From Bacillota bacterium (GTDB taxonomy: Bacteria > Bacillota > Clostridia > Christensenellales > SZUA-584): a stretch of 64,000 nucleotides of DNA. Location: positions 66,542-130,541 of the forward strand of contig JAEWCC010000007.1 in assembly GCA_023390815.1 (NCBI GenBank), given 5' to 3'. The notes under the pieces are model-generated. The model was given only the letters and a program-made list of their open reading frames with translations, was not told the origin of the DNA and searched no databases. The position numbers were made by a program, and so were the translations under genes. Shown in pieces: positions 18,681-26,649 of the stretch. Numbering within the stretch: position 1 is the first letter of the stretch; each line of letters begins with the position of its first letter.

Positions 18681-19507
18681 TTATTCAATCGTAAAAAACT
18701 CGGGCGGTATCATACTGTCGGAATGTCCGAAATCCACATGGTCGCCAAGGTCCTGATAGTGGGACTCCGAATCGTTATGCTCTTCTTCACGAATCACGTG
18801 TCCGTTCAGCCGCGTAATATGTTCCTGAAACCTCCCGCTCCGGTATATATGTTGCAGTAAAGTGCATGCGTCAACGGATTTGCGTTCAAAGCAGTGATCG
18901 GTCAGCTACTGGAACGCGGCTTCGTCTATCTCTGTGATCCAATCCGCTTCCCCATGAGCGCTTTCCTGAACAAGTCGGCAGCCCACATACCTTGAGAGTG
19001 TTTGCTCTTCCTCCAGAAAACCGGCAAGCAGCCCCGGAGACGAAAGTTTTTGTATAGCGGCTCGCCGTACCTCAGCGTCCCTATCCTCCCGGCATATGCG
19101 AAGCAGCAAATCCGCACCTTTCCGGACAGTATGGCCTGAATACATCCCTGTTTTGCTGCGCGATCTGCGCGAGAGCCACCGGATCGTTGATCCTGTCCAT
19201 CGCTGTTCACCGCACGATGGACTCCCCGGCCTGTGCAATCGGCACCAGCAGTTTGTTCGGGACTTGCAGCCGCTTCATCATCCCGGTCAGCGCCATGGAT
19301 ACGCTTCTGGACAGCGTTCCCACCGCCAGGCCGAGCTTCAGCAACATATCCTCGTCCACAATATGGCCTATCGTCTCGGCCTTTGCGGTATCGCAGGTCA
19401 GCTCGTCAGGAGCAATCAGCTTAAGCCTTCTGGCTTTTCATTCGCGATATGCCCTCAGTGCTTTGTCGGGATTATCTCTATTTTCCCAAACGGGTCTGAA
19501 CAGTCTA
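18681..19507 (-). pseudogene. decayed HEAT-like paralogue with intact tail
   Basis: Immediately after the stop of the 890-residue gene, the minus strand reads (ATG lost) RLFRPVWENRDNPDKAL, the family N-terminus. In-frame stops follow at about residues 24 and 107, and then frameshifts. Helical-repeat sequence is recognisable throughout ('HIVDEDMLLKLGLAVG', 'AMDRINDPVALAQIAQ'). The last 50 codons are open and encode EEEHNDSESHYQDLGDHVD and then FGHSDS, giving HND, YQD, HVD and HSD. The terminal stop lies 10 bases before the rSAM start. Confidence 0.75.
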
Positions 19508-19512
19508 TGCCC

Positions 19513-22185
19513 CTACATCTCATTCGTCAGATTGAAATATGTATACCCCTCGTCCATGTGGCACCATTCGTCCCGGTATGCTTTGCCTTGCACGTCCACA
19601 TGGGATATGGCTTTTTGTTCGAGCCCTTCTATGGCTCCGGAAAAACGACCCGCTGCGTAGACCCGCTTCAGCGCCGTCGCCACGGGTCGGTAGTCGAATT
19701 GCTCGTCCTTTTCGTTTTCCGCAATGATGGAGATCATCTTCACGACCGCTACGTCATTCAGCCGCCATGCCCAACGCTTGTCAAGTTCGTCCAAACGCGA
19801 ACAGATTTCAGGCGTACAATAGCGCGGGATATCAGAAATCACGGTCTCAAAAAGCGCCTTCGCGTCGGTAACGCGCCGCAACGCCTCTTTCCGTACGTTC
19901 AGCGCCTTCGCCTCCCGGGCGATTATCAGCAGCTTATCCGGATCGGTGATTCGCTTCATATCCATATCCGCTTTTTCAAGGTTCAATGCTATGTCCATCA
20001 GCGTATCCTCGTCAGCAATGCGCCGGACGGCTTCCTCCCTCATCAGCAGCGGCATATACGTATCAAGCGCAAGCTTTTTTAACTCTTCCGGGCTGGTGAT
20101 CGCATCGAGTGCTGCCATCTGTTCCCTAAGCTCCTTTTCGTAATATGGGATGCGGTCTTCCGCATTCGTTTCCGGCACTACCGCGGGGACATGTTCTTCA
20201 GGTTTCGGCAACAAGTCAAAGTAGATGTAATCCCCGTCCTGATGGCACCATTTATCGCGATATTCCTTTCCGGTATAGTCGAAGTGCGCCACGGCTTTTC
20301 CATGCAATCCCTCAATGGCCGCTTTTGCACGTCCCTGCCGGTATATGCTTTTTAGCGCAGCCGCATAATGTCGGTAGTCGAACTGCTCATCCTTTTTGTT
20401 GTTCGCGATAACGCAGGTGAGCGTTTTAACCGCCGCGTCGTCAAGCTGCTGCGCCCAATCCGCATCCAACTCGCTCAGGCGCTCGCAGATCTCGGGCTTA
20501 AAGCTATTTTGCACATTGGCGCTTACTAATTTAAAAAGCGCTTTCGCGTCATGAATACGCTTTAGCGCCTGTTTGCGTATCCGCAGGTCTTTTGCGTCGT
20601 TGGCGACAAGCAGTAACATATCCGGGTTTTTAATCGTGTGCAGGTTGAAATCCTGTTCCTCCGGCATCTCGATCTTCAGCGCAACGTCGAGCAGCGTATA
20701 TTCGTCCGTGATTCGACGGGCTGCCGCCGCGCGTATTCTCGGCGCAACATCGCCGTCCAGTGCGATTTCCTTTAATGCCAACTGGCTTGTGACCGCCTGC
20801 AGATCCTGCAGCGCGTCGTTTACGTCCCTATTGTTTTGACGTCTGAATATCACCGGATCGATATCCGGCTTTATATCGTCAAGTTCCAGATAGGTAAAGC
20901 CTCCGTCCTCGTGGCAGCCCTTATCACGGTTTACCTTCCCGCTGGAATCGCTGTGAGATACGGCAGTCCCTTTAAGCGCGGCGATATGCTGCACCGCATG
21001 TCCTTTCCCGTACATGCGCCTCAGCGCGGCTGCAATATGAGTATAATCGAACCGCTGGTCCGCCGTATTCTCCGCCAGTATCCCTGCCAAACCCTCCACG
21101 GTACGGTTACCGGCTTTTTGTACCCAGTCTTTATCGATTTCGTCGAGTCGCTCGAAAAATTTTCGGTCTCTGTAGCGCTTTGGGTTGTTGTCAAACAGCG
21201 AAAGCATCGTATCCAGTCTGCCAATGCGCAGCAGTGCGTTCTCGCTGATCTCGCTGTCCTTAGCGCCATGGTGGACGCGCAGTAGCGCCTCGTCCCCCGA
21301 CACATATTTCAGTGCATCCGAACACAGAAAACTCGTTTGGTATTCGGATGGAAACCGTTCCGGGCCGTCGTGCATGGCGATGCGCTCAAATACCCCAAAA
21401 TCCCGGATGCGGCTTTTGGCCTGAACACGCGCCTCCTCCGGCCCGCTCAGCGCCATCAACGCCAGCTGCCGATCGTCTTCGAGGTCTTCCGGGCTTACCA
21501 GCTTTGTACATTCACGCAGTATGTATTCATTCAACGTTTGGTCCATGATTACCAGTGCAAGTGCCGGGTCACCCGCTTTCTTCACTGCACCGGTGCAAAT
21601 GTGTGCCTTCTGCGCAGTGTGTGCCAGCTTGACCGCACGGCCGGTATCCGTCATATTGGCTATTGCAGCCAGACGGATATCTTCGTCATCCGCCGAGTCG
21701 AACGCTTCATTCAGGTATTGCGGATCATTGACCCTCTCCAGCGCGATCATGCGTACTCCTTGATCCAGGTCTTTCGCAGCCAGCCACTTGAGTGTCGCCT
21801 GATCTGCCAGATGCGCCGCTGCCTTGCGGCGCAGCCCGTACCCCCCCGCGTACCGAGCTACGGCGGCCAAACAGCTTTGCAACTTCGCGTCACTTTCGAT
21901 CGCCCGCTTATCCATCTTTTCAAGGCCGTCCCACACGCGGCAAAGCGGCTCCACTGCCCTGAGGCGTTTGATCGCTGCTTCGCGCGGGACGCTTAATTTT
22001 GGCGTGTTTATCACATCTAGAATTAGCTGGCAGTCCCAAATCCGTTTTACCGCTTCCTCGCGAATATAATGATTGGATGCATTCAATGCCGCGTCGCGAA
22101 GTGTTGCTTCCTTTTGAACTTTGTTCAGCGCCGCCAATGCATTTTTAAAGTTCTCCGACATCCATCCCGGCTTGAAAAGGCCCAT
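19513..22185 (-). CDS. large HEAT-like protein with triplicated H-x-D module
   Basis: 890 residues. The ATG at 22185 (MGLFKPGWMSENFKNAL) follows AAGGAGG. After an N-terminal solenoid of about 300 residues, three related modules follow, ending near residues 450, 665 and 890. Each contains 'LDxxWAxxLxDxAVxxL', 'DEQFDYR' and a terminal block. The three blocks carry SHSD plus CHED, AHFD plus YRD plus CHQD, and SHVD plus YRD plus CHMD, each followed by aromatic residues (YTYLEL, YIYFDL, YTYFNL). The motif is thus repeated three times within one chain, whereas paralogues have it only at the end. A multi-site substrate is a reasonable inference. Confidence 0.85.
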   Translation of the reverse strand: MGLFKPGWMSENFKNALAALNKVQKEATLRDAALNASNHYIREEAVKRIWDCQLILDVINTPKLSVPREAAIKRLRAVEPLCRVWDGLEKMDKRAIESDAKLQSCLAAVARYAGGYGLRRKAAAHLADQATLKWLAAKDLDQGVRMIALERVNDPQYLNEAFDSADDEDIRLAAIANMTDTGRAVKLAHTAQKAHICTGAVKKAGDPALALVIMDQTLNEYILRECTKLVSPEDLEDDRQLALMALSGPEEARVQAKSRIRDFGVFERIAMHDGPERFPSEYQTSFLCSDALKYVSGDEALLRVHHGAKDSEISENALLRIGRLDTMLSLFDNNPKRYRDRKFFERLDEIDKDWVQKAGNRTVEGLAGILAENTADQRFDYTHIAAALRRMYGKGHAVQHIAALKGTAVSHSDSSGKVNRDKGCHEDGGFTYLELDDIKPDIDPVIFRRQNNRDVNDALQDLQAVTSQLALKEIALDGDVAPRIRAAAARRITDEYTLLDVALKIEMPEEQDFNLHTIKNPDMLLLVANDAKDLRIRKQALKRIHDAKALFKLVSANVQNSFKPEICERLSELDADWAQQLDDAAVKTLTCVIANNKKDEQFDYRHYAAALKSIYRQGRAKAAIEGLHGKAVAHFDYTGKEYRDKWCHQDGDYIYFDLLPKPEEHVPAVVPETNAEDRIPYYEKELREQMAALDAITSPEELKKLALDTYMPLLMREEAVRRIADEDTLMDIALNLEKADMDMKRITDPDKLLIIAREAKALNVRKEALRRVTDAKALFETVISDIPRYCTPEICSRLDELDKRWAWRLNDVAVVKMISIIAENEKDEQFDYRPVATALKRVYAAGRFSGAIEGLEQKAISHVDVQGKAYRDEWCHMDEGYTYFNLTNEM

Positions 22186-22271
22186 TGTATCCTCCTTGCT
22201 GGTTTCCGCCTGTTTTCCCTTCACCGCGCGCAACTCTTTCCGACCACTCCGCTGTTTATTCAGTTTTGTTC

Positions 22272-23687
22272 TCAGTCCAGCGTAAAGTAAGTATAACCTT
22301 CATCGTTATGGCACGACGCACTACGGTACTCCTTGCCATGATGGTCGCTGTGAGCAATCGGTTTGTTCATTAAACCTTTAATCTCCGTTTGAATACGTCC
22401 CCTTTGGTATACCCGTTTCAGCACCGAACCAATATACCGCATGTCGAATCTCTCATCCGCCCTGTTACACGAAACAGTTTTAACGAGCGCTTTTACCACG
22501 TCGTCATCCAGCCGCAGCGGCCAGTCTGCATCCAACTCGTCCAGCCGTGTGCATATTTCCGGCGTGAAGCTGCGCGGCATATCTGCTCTGACCACTGTAT
22601 AAAGTATTTCTACATCCGTTATGCGCCGGAGGGCTTCCTCCCGCACCTCGCGCGCATTGGCTCCTTTAGCCAGCGCCAGCAGTATACGCTCATCGGCAAT
22701 TCGGCTGACGGCCTGTACGCTGAGCTTATTGGGCATATTCGGATTTAAAGCGACAGCCCTCAAAAATTCGGGGGATTGAAACGCCGGAATCGTCTCATGG
22801 GAAAGACCGTATTCCGCAGCCTTTACGCCAATGTTTTCCCACTCGTGTTTTACGGGAAAACGCTGGCTGTGTTTGCACGCTGCGATGCGCTCGAACACAG
22901 TAAAATCTTGAATCCTGCACACTGCATCCGCACGCACCTCCTCCGGCCCGCACAGCGCCAGCACGGCAAGCCGCCAGTCATCTGTGATATCGGCCGCATT
23001 CACCATTCCGGCACACTCTTCGCATACCGCTAGGTGCAGCGTCTGCCCCATAATCTCTGCGCCAAGCGCCTTATCACCTGTTTTGCGGAGCGCTTTGATG
23101 CATGTATAGGGCTTTTCGGTATTACGCGCCATCCATGCCGCGGACGCGGGATTTTGCATATAAATAGCAATGCACAAACGCAGGTCTTCGGAATCCGCCG
23201 CCTCGAATACAGCTTGCAGATAGTCCTGATCGTCTATCCGAACCAGCGCATTCACACGCGCCGCTTCGTCTTTGTCATTCTCGTATATCCATTTCAGCAG
23301 CGCCTGATCCGTCACAAAACCCGCCGCTTTGCGGCGCAGTATCACGGTTCCATACCGCGAAACATAGGCGAGGCAATCTTGAAGCAATGTATTATGTATG
23401 GTGGCTCTCCCGTTGGTCATGCAGATATCACACCATGCGCTTGCAAACGGTTCAATCTCCAGCAGCCGGTCAACCGCTTGTTCACCAATGCCTTCCGGCC
23501 CCGTGTCTCTGGCCAGTTCCATCAGCATCGAAGCATCCTCCATCCGCTCAATGGCTTCTTTTCGGATACGCATATCAGGCGCTTCGCGTGCCGCATGGCA
23601 AAGCACAGTCTGGCTTTTAACCCTCTGTATCGCCCGTTCCGCTTTACAGTAATCACCGGACATCCATTCCGGTTGAAACAGCCTCAT
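22272..23687 (-). CDS. HEAT-like repeat protein, HSD/CHND tail
   Basis: 471 residues from the ATG at 23687 (MRLFQPEWMSGDYCKAE), behind GGGAGG. It is the single-module relative of the 890-residue protein downstream: both share an N-terminal region including 'DQALLKWI' or 'DQATLKWL' and the terminal module (DERFDMRY..., RGRIQTEIKGL). The tail has AHSDHHGKEYRSASCHND followed by EGYTYFTLD. The middle motif is YRS rather than YRD, a natural variant that may test the Asp requirement. Role presumably as for the paralogues. Confidence 0.8.
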   Translation of the reverse strand: MRLFQPEWMSGDYCKAERAIQRVKSQTVLCHAAREAPDMRIRKEAIERMEDASMLMELARDTGPEGIGEQAVDRLLEIEPFASAWCDICMTNGRATIHNTLLQDCLAYVSRYGTVILRRKAAGFVTDQALLKWIYENDKDEAARVNALVRIDDQDYLQAVFEAADSEDLRLCIAIYMQNPASAAWMARNTEKPYTCIKALRKTGDKALGAEIMGQTLHLAVCEECAGMVNAADITDDWRLAVLALCGPEEVRADAVCRIQDFTVFERIAACKHSQRFPVKHEWENIGVKAAEYGLSHETIPAFQSPEFLRAVALNPNMPNKLSVQAVSRIADERILLALAKGANAREVREEALRRITDVEILYTVVRADMPRSFTPEICTRLDELDADWPLRLDDDVVKALVKTVSCNRADERFDMRYIGSVLKRVYQRGRIQTEIKGLMNKPIAHSDHHGKEYRSASCHNDEGYTYFTLD

Positions 23688-23698
23688 GCAGCGCCTCC

Positions 23699-24343
23699 CT
23701 ATTCCATCTCTAGATCGAATTCTTCGCAACAATGCGGCGCAAAATCGTTATGCCGCACAAGCACCTGCTGACATATGATCGCCCTTTTTGTGGTGCCGCC
23801 CATGCGCTTGTCGGTTGTGTCCATGGTGAGCAGTTCCTTTATGACGCCTATGCGCCGCAGCAGGTCTGCCGTCAGCATCGCGTACCGGTTCCAATCGCGC
23901 CTCCGGCAATGTTTCATTCTCCGTTGCGTTAATTGAAGGCATTTCGCCCGCATTTGCTTTGCACGGTCTTCATCACCGGCATCGTCGCATACCCACGCCG
24001 CGCAAAGGTATGCGCGAATTGCGCCTCGTATATCTTTTTGATGCTCACAGTGCAAAGCGCGCTTCTGGAATAGGTACGCCAGCTTGGGAAGCGCCTTATC
24101 CGCGTACGCGTACAGCCGATCCAGCGTATTGCGCCTAACGCGCGGCCACTTGCCGATATCCTCGGCGACATAGCCGCAGTGCGGGCACGCCATGATCCAG
24201 TAGTTCATTGTGGAACGCAGCATCTCCGCCGGGCGGAAATCGAGATCGGACCCGGAAAATGTGCTGAACGACGTCAGCCTTTGCTGTTCACTTTGCCGCC
24301 CGCATGCGGCGCAGAATACGGTTGTTTCTTCGATCGTGCTCAT
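23699..24343 (-). CDS. DUF2225-like zinc-ribbon protein with HND tail
   Basis: 214 residues from the ATG at 24343 (MSTIEETTVFCAACGR). The N-terminal zinc site consists of CAACG (about 11-15) and CPHCGY (about 53-58), with the spacing and 'CPHCGYVAED' sequence typical of DUF2225-type proteins. A helical, TPR-like C-terminal half follows ('IRGAIRAYLCAAWVCDDAGD'). It ends VRHNDFAPHCCEEFDLEME, so it too carries a His-x-Asp motif followed by an acidic-aromatic end. The start overlaps the preceding gene by 56 bases. Confidence 0.7.
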   Translation of the reverse strand: MSTIEETTVFCAACGRQSEQQRLTSFSTFSGSDLDFRPAEMLRSTMNYWIMACPHCGYVAEDIGKWPRVRRNTLDRLYAYADKALPKLAYLFQKRALHCEHQKDIRGAIRAYLCAAWVCDDAGDEDRAKQMRAKCLQLTQRRMKHCRRRDWNRYAMLTADLLRRIGVIKELLTMDTTDKRMGGTTKRAIICQQVLVRHNDFAPHCCEEFDLEME

Positions 24344-24776
24344 ATGTTTCACCCTCTGCAGTGTCCGCCCCGTTTGCGGGAGAAGCGTATTTTATCAGAT
24401 AATCAATGATCATGTGCCTTAACTCTTCGTCATCCTCCGCGGAAAGCCAAGGCTCCGGCCCCGCATATTCAAAGTGCACCCGCGCCATAGTGCGCACGAA
24501 ATCGCTGCTGTCCGTCAGGGAGATGTGCCGCAGCAGCGCTTTGTCCTCCAGCCGCTTTACCGCCTCGGCACGCACGCTGCTGCTCGGGTCGCCCTGCGCG
24601 ATCACCGCCATGCAACCCTGGTCCTGCAGCTTATTGACAACCTCAAAGCGCACATCCTCGTACGTGCTTTTCCGCCACATGCGCATCATGCACTGACTGT
24701 CCTCTGTTTTTTCCACCTTCCAGAGCTGGCATGCTTCTCTGAGCTTGTGCCAGCATTCCGCCAGTCCCATCGTCAT
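24288..24776 (-). CDS. short HEAT-like protein (MGLAECW)
   Basis: 162 residues from the ATG at 24776 (MTMGLAECWHKLREA), behind AGGAAAAGG. It overlaps the upstream stop by four bases (ATGA), so translation is probably coupled. It has two or three HEAT-like units ('EVVNKLQDQGCMAVIA', 'EAVKRLEDKALLRHIS') and then RVHFEYAGPEP, which resembles the VHFDL ends of longer paralogues but has Glu for Asp and is not terminal. It ends in a basic stretch (RRNNRILRRMRAAK) that overlaps the next gene. It could be a truncated paralogue. Confidence 0.65.
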   Translation of the reverse strand: MTMGLAECWHKLREACQLWKVEKTEDSQCMMRMWRKSTYEDVRFEVVNKLQDQGCMAVIAQGDPSSSVRAEAVKRLEDKALLRHISLTDSSDFVRTMARVHFEYAGPEPWLSAEDDEELRHMIIDYLIKYASPANGADTAEGETYEHDRRNNRILRRMRAAK

Positions 24777-25282
24777 AGTTCCTTTTCCTGCCCGCAGATG
24801 GTGCACTGCAGCCACTTCTGCCTGTCACACCCGCAGGGAGGCCCTTGCGGATCTGGGTTCCCGTAATCCGGATCGCCATAGCTGAGACCGCAATCAACAT
24901 AGGGGAGGAAACCCGTTCCACCACACGCCGGACAAATCCTCATCACCCAGTCATGGTTTTCGTTTCGTTGATTCCCACAACGGCGACACCTACACCCGTT
25001 CCAGTCGTGGCCTTGTTCCGTGCAGATCAGATTGTTTCTCCGTTTTGTTCTTTCATGTAAGACTCTTTCTTTGATCGCGGCTGCGCCTTTCACGATGCCG
25101 AAAATAGCGAAGCCTGCTAGCACCGCGCCCACTGTAATTACCCAGAGTATCCCAAACCATTCGGGCACGCCCTCACCCCGCAGGAATATCAGCCAGCCGA
25201 AACCCGTTAGTATAATACCGCCCACCGTCAATGCCAGCAAGCCCAGCAATATTTCAACCACGAGTCCAATAAGCCTTTTCAT
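24773..25282 (-). CDS. two-TM membrane protein with zinc-binding Cys clusters
   Basis: 169 residues, with a GAGGAGG site before the ATG. Two transmembrane segments (about 5-30 and 42-66) are followed by a cytoplasmic Cys-rich domain. This contains CRCRRCGN, CPACGGTG and CTICG, plus GHDWNGC and NHDW repeats. The CxxCGxG-type pair resembles DnaJ-like or rubredoxin-like zinc knuckles. It is translationally coupled to the next gene. It may tether locus proteins at the membrane, which is inference. Confidence 0.7.
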   Translation of the reverse strand: MKRLIGLVVEILLGLLALTVGGIILTGFGWLIFLRGEGVPEWFGILWVITVGAVLAGFAIFGIVKGAAAIKERVLHERTKRRNNLICTEQGHDWNGCRCRRCGNQRNENHDWVMRICPACGGTGFLPYVDCGLSYGDPDYGNPDPQGPPCGCDRQKWLQCTICGQEKEL

Positions 25283-25315
25283 GCCTGCCTCCTCAACATT
25301 CGCAATACCTCCCGG

Positions 25316-25822
25316 TCAATTGTCATCCTCGTCATACTGCTCGTCTGATAACACCGCGTAAGCGGTACGGAAGCCTTCGCACATGCGCGCCATTTCCAGA
25401 TAACAATCCTTTTGCGTATTGAAATACAGCTTAAGCCAAAGATACTGAGCCTCCCACAACGTTATCGTATCTTGTTCAAGGCCGGAATTCGGGTGGATGT
25501 GAATATCCATCAGTATCTGCGCTAGTACCGCGTTGGCGCCTTCGCTATCCGACTTTTCCACTTCACGCCGGATAAGCTCCTCCGTTTTGCGGTAGGCCTG
25601 CCATGCCGCTTCAAATAGGTATTTTGAATCGTTGCCGAAACATGCTTCATAGTGGCGACATCCCTCGCAATACTTTCCTTCAAAATTCGAGTCGCAGGGC
25701 GGTACGAATTCCGTGCCGTTTTCCTCAATGTCCCGGGCGCGGGTTTCCAGCTTGCCCGCCTCCTTATGCATTTTATATATTCCGGCTACGGCCGGGTCAT
25801 CCAGAATGGCACGGTTGCTCAC
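25316..25822 (-). CDS. helical Cys-containing protein, DUF2225-related
   Basis: 168 residues. I place the start at GTG 25822, where GTGA overlaps the upstream stop and GGAGG lies seven bases ahead. The longer frame to 25873 would overlap the neighbour by 55 bases. The sequence contains CEGCRHYEAC (about 60-70) and a long helical C-terminus ('FEAAWQAYRKTEELIRREV'), similar in character to the second half of the 214-residue DUF2225-like protein. It ends acidic (DEQYDEDDN). Function unknown. Confidence 0.65.
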   Translation of the reverse strand: MSNRAILDDPAVAGIYKMHKEAGKLETRARDIEENGTEFVPPCDSNFEGKYCEGCRHYEACFGNDSKYLFEAAWQAYRKTEELIRREVEKSDSEGANAVLAQILMDIHIHPNSGLEQDTITLWEAQYLWLKLYFNTQKDCYLEMARMCEGFRTAYAVLSDEQYDEDDN

Positions 25823-26103
25823 ATCTCGCCTCCGCAATGTGGGCAAACATTTACAAAATGCTTGCATGTACATTCTCCTGAGTCCCCGGTATACGCGCCA
25901 TTGCCCTGCCCTGTTCCGTGGCAGATCGAACAGCCTTCGTCGTAATAAGAATGCACATCCTTATAATTAACAACCTCGCCGCAATGAGGACACATCTCCA
26001 GGTCGCGTTTTTTTGACAAATTGCGATTAAATCGTCTTATTGACACAAAAGCATAAATCGCTGGTATGCATAACACAGCCAGCACTAATAAAGAATATTC
26101 CAT
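25819..26103 (-). CDS. membrane-anchored zinc-ribbon protein
   Basis: 94 residues from the ATG at 26103, which has GGAGAGG upstream. An N-terminal transmembrane helix (MEYSLLVLAVLCIPAIYAF) precedes a compact Cys-rich domain with CPHCGE, CSICHGTG and CPHCGG. The last codons overlap the next gene by four bases. It is the first structural gene after the XRE regulator. Role unknown, but it belongs with the zinc-ribbon proteins at 24773-25282 and 9498-10067. Confidence 0.65.
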   Translation of the reverse strand: MEYSLLVLAVLCIPAIYAFVSIRRFNRNLSKKRDLEMCPHCGEVVNYKDVHSYYDEGCSICHGTGQGNGAYTGDSGECTCKHFVNVCPHCGGEM

Positions 26104-26146
26104 ATTGCATCCTCTCCTTCTGTCGAGACCATCATATGCATAATCC

Positions 26147-26575
26147 CTATTTTCCGAGGGGCTGAAGTTCGAAATGCTTAAGTGCATTTTGTGTCTCCGC
26201 ATACTCCATGCCATGCGCGATGCAGTACAGCAGCATTGCGTCTCTTTTTATGCGGGGGTACAGTTCTCCCTTTTCAGCGATTTTAAGCATTTTTTGTGTC
26301 TTCTCAACATTCAGTCCAAACCCCAAAGCAAGCTGAATCACCTTGTCGCGCGATGGTTTTCGAGTACCGTTGAAAATTTGATGCCCGTATGTACGCTCAA
26401 TGCCGGACCGCTTGATAACATGCTGCGGTGTCTTTCCGCTGTTTTGACATAGTTCCCTGACGTAATCTGAAAATGAAGGCAGCTCAGGCATGTTCATTTG
26501 ATCAACATACTGATTGATATTTTTCGTTTTATATAGGCTTTCGAGTAAATCGCCGGTGGACATTTTCTTCTCCAC
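26147..26575 (-). CDS. XRE-like regulator heading the HEAT/rSAM locus
   Basis: 142 residues from GTG 26575, preferred over ATG 26563. GGAGG lies six bases upstream, and the related relic at 27699 starts at the same aligned place (MKEVISTGDLLKSLY against MEKKMSTGDLLESLY). A helix-turn-helix spans about residues 40-95, containing 'FNGTRKPSRDKVIQLALGFGL', which is shared almost word for word with the regulator at 30645-31091. That paralogue is fused by overlap to a kinase gene; this one instead heads the zinc-ribbon/HEAT run. It is likely the local regulator, perhaps controlled by the kinase. Confidence 0.75.
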   Translation of the reverse strand: MEKKMSTGDLLESLYKTKNINQYVDQMNMPELPSFSDYVRELCQNSGKTPQHVIKRSGIERTYGHQIFNGTRKPSRDKVIQLALGFGLNVEKTQKMLKIAEKGELYPRIKRDAMLLYCIAHGMEYAETQNALKHFELQPLGK

Positions 26576-26649
26576 AATGAACCTCCATTTGCATTAACCC
26601 CTTTCACCCGCAATAGCGCCGCAGGGGGCAACTTTCTATACATCTTTGG

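Noticed and set aside
19096..20082. 328-codon open frame on the plus strand
   Set aside because: Antisense to the 890-residue HEAT gene and the neighbouring pseudogene; no ribosome binding site and basic, His/Arg-rich composition typical of shadow frames.
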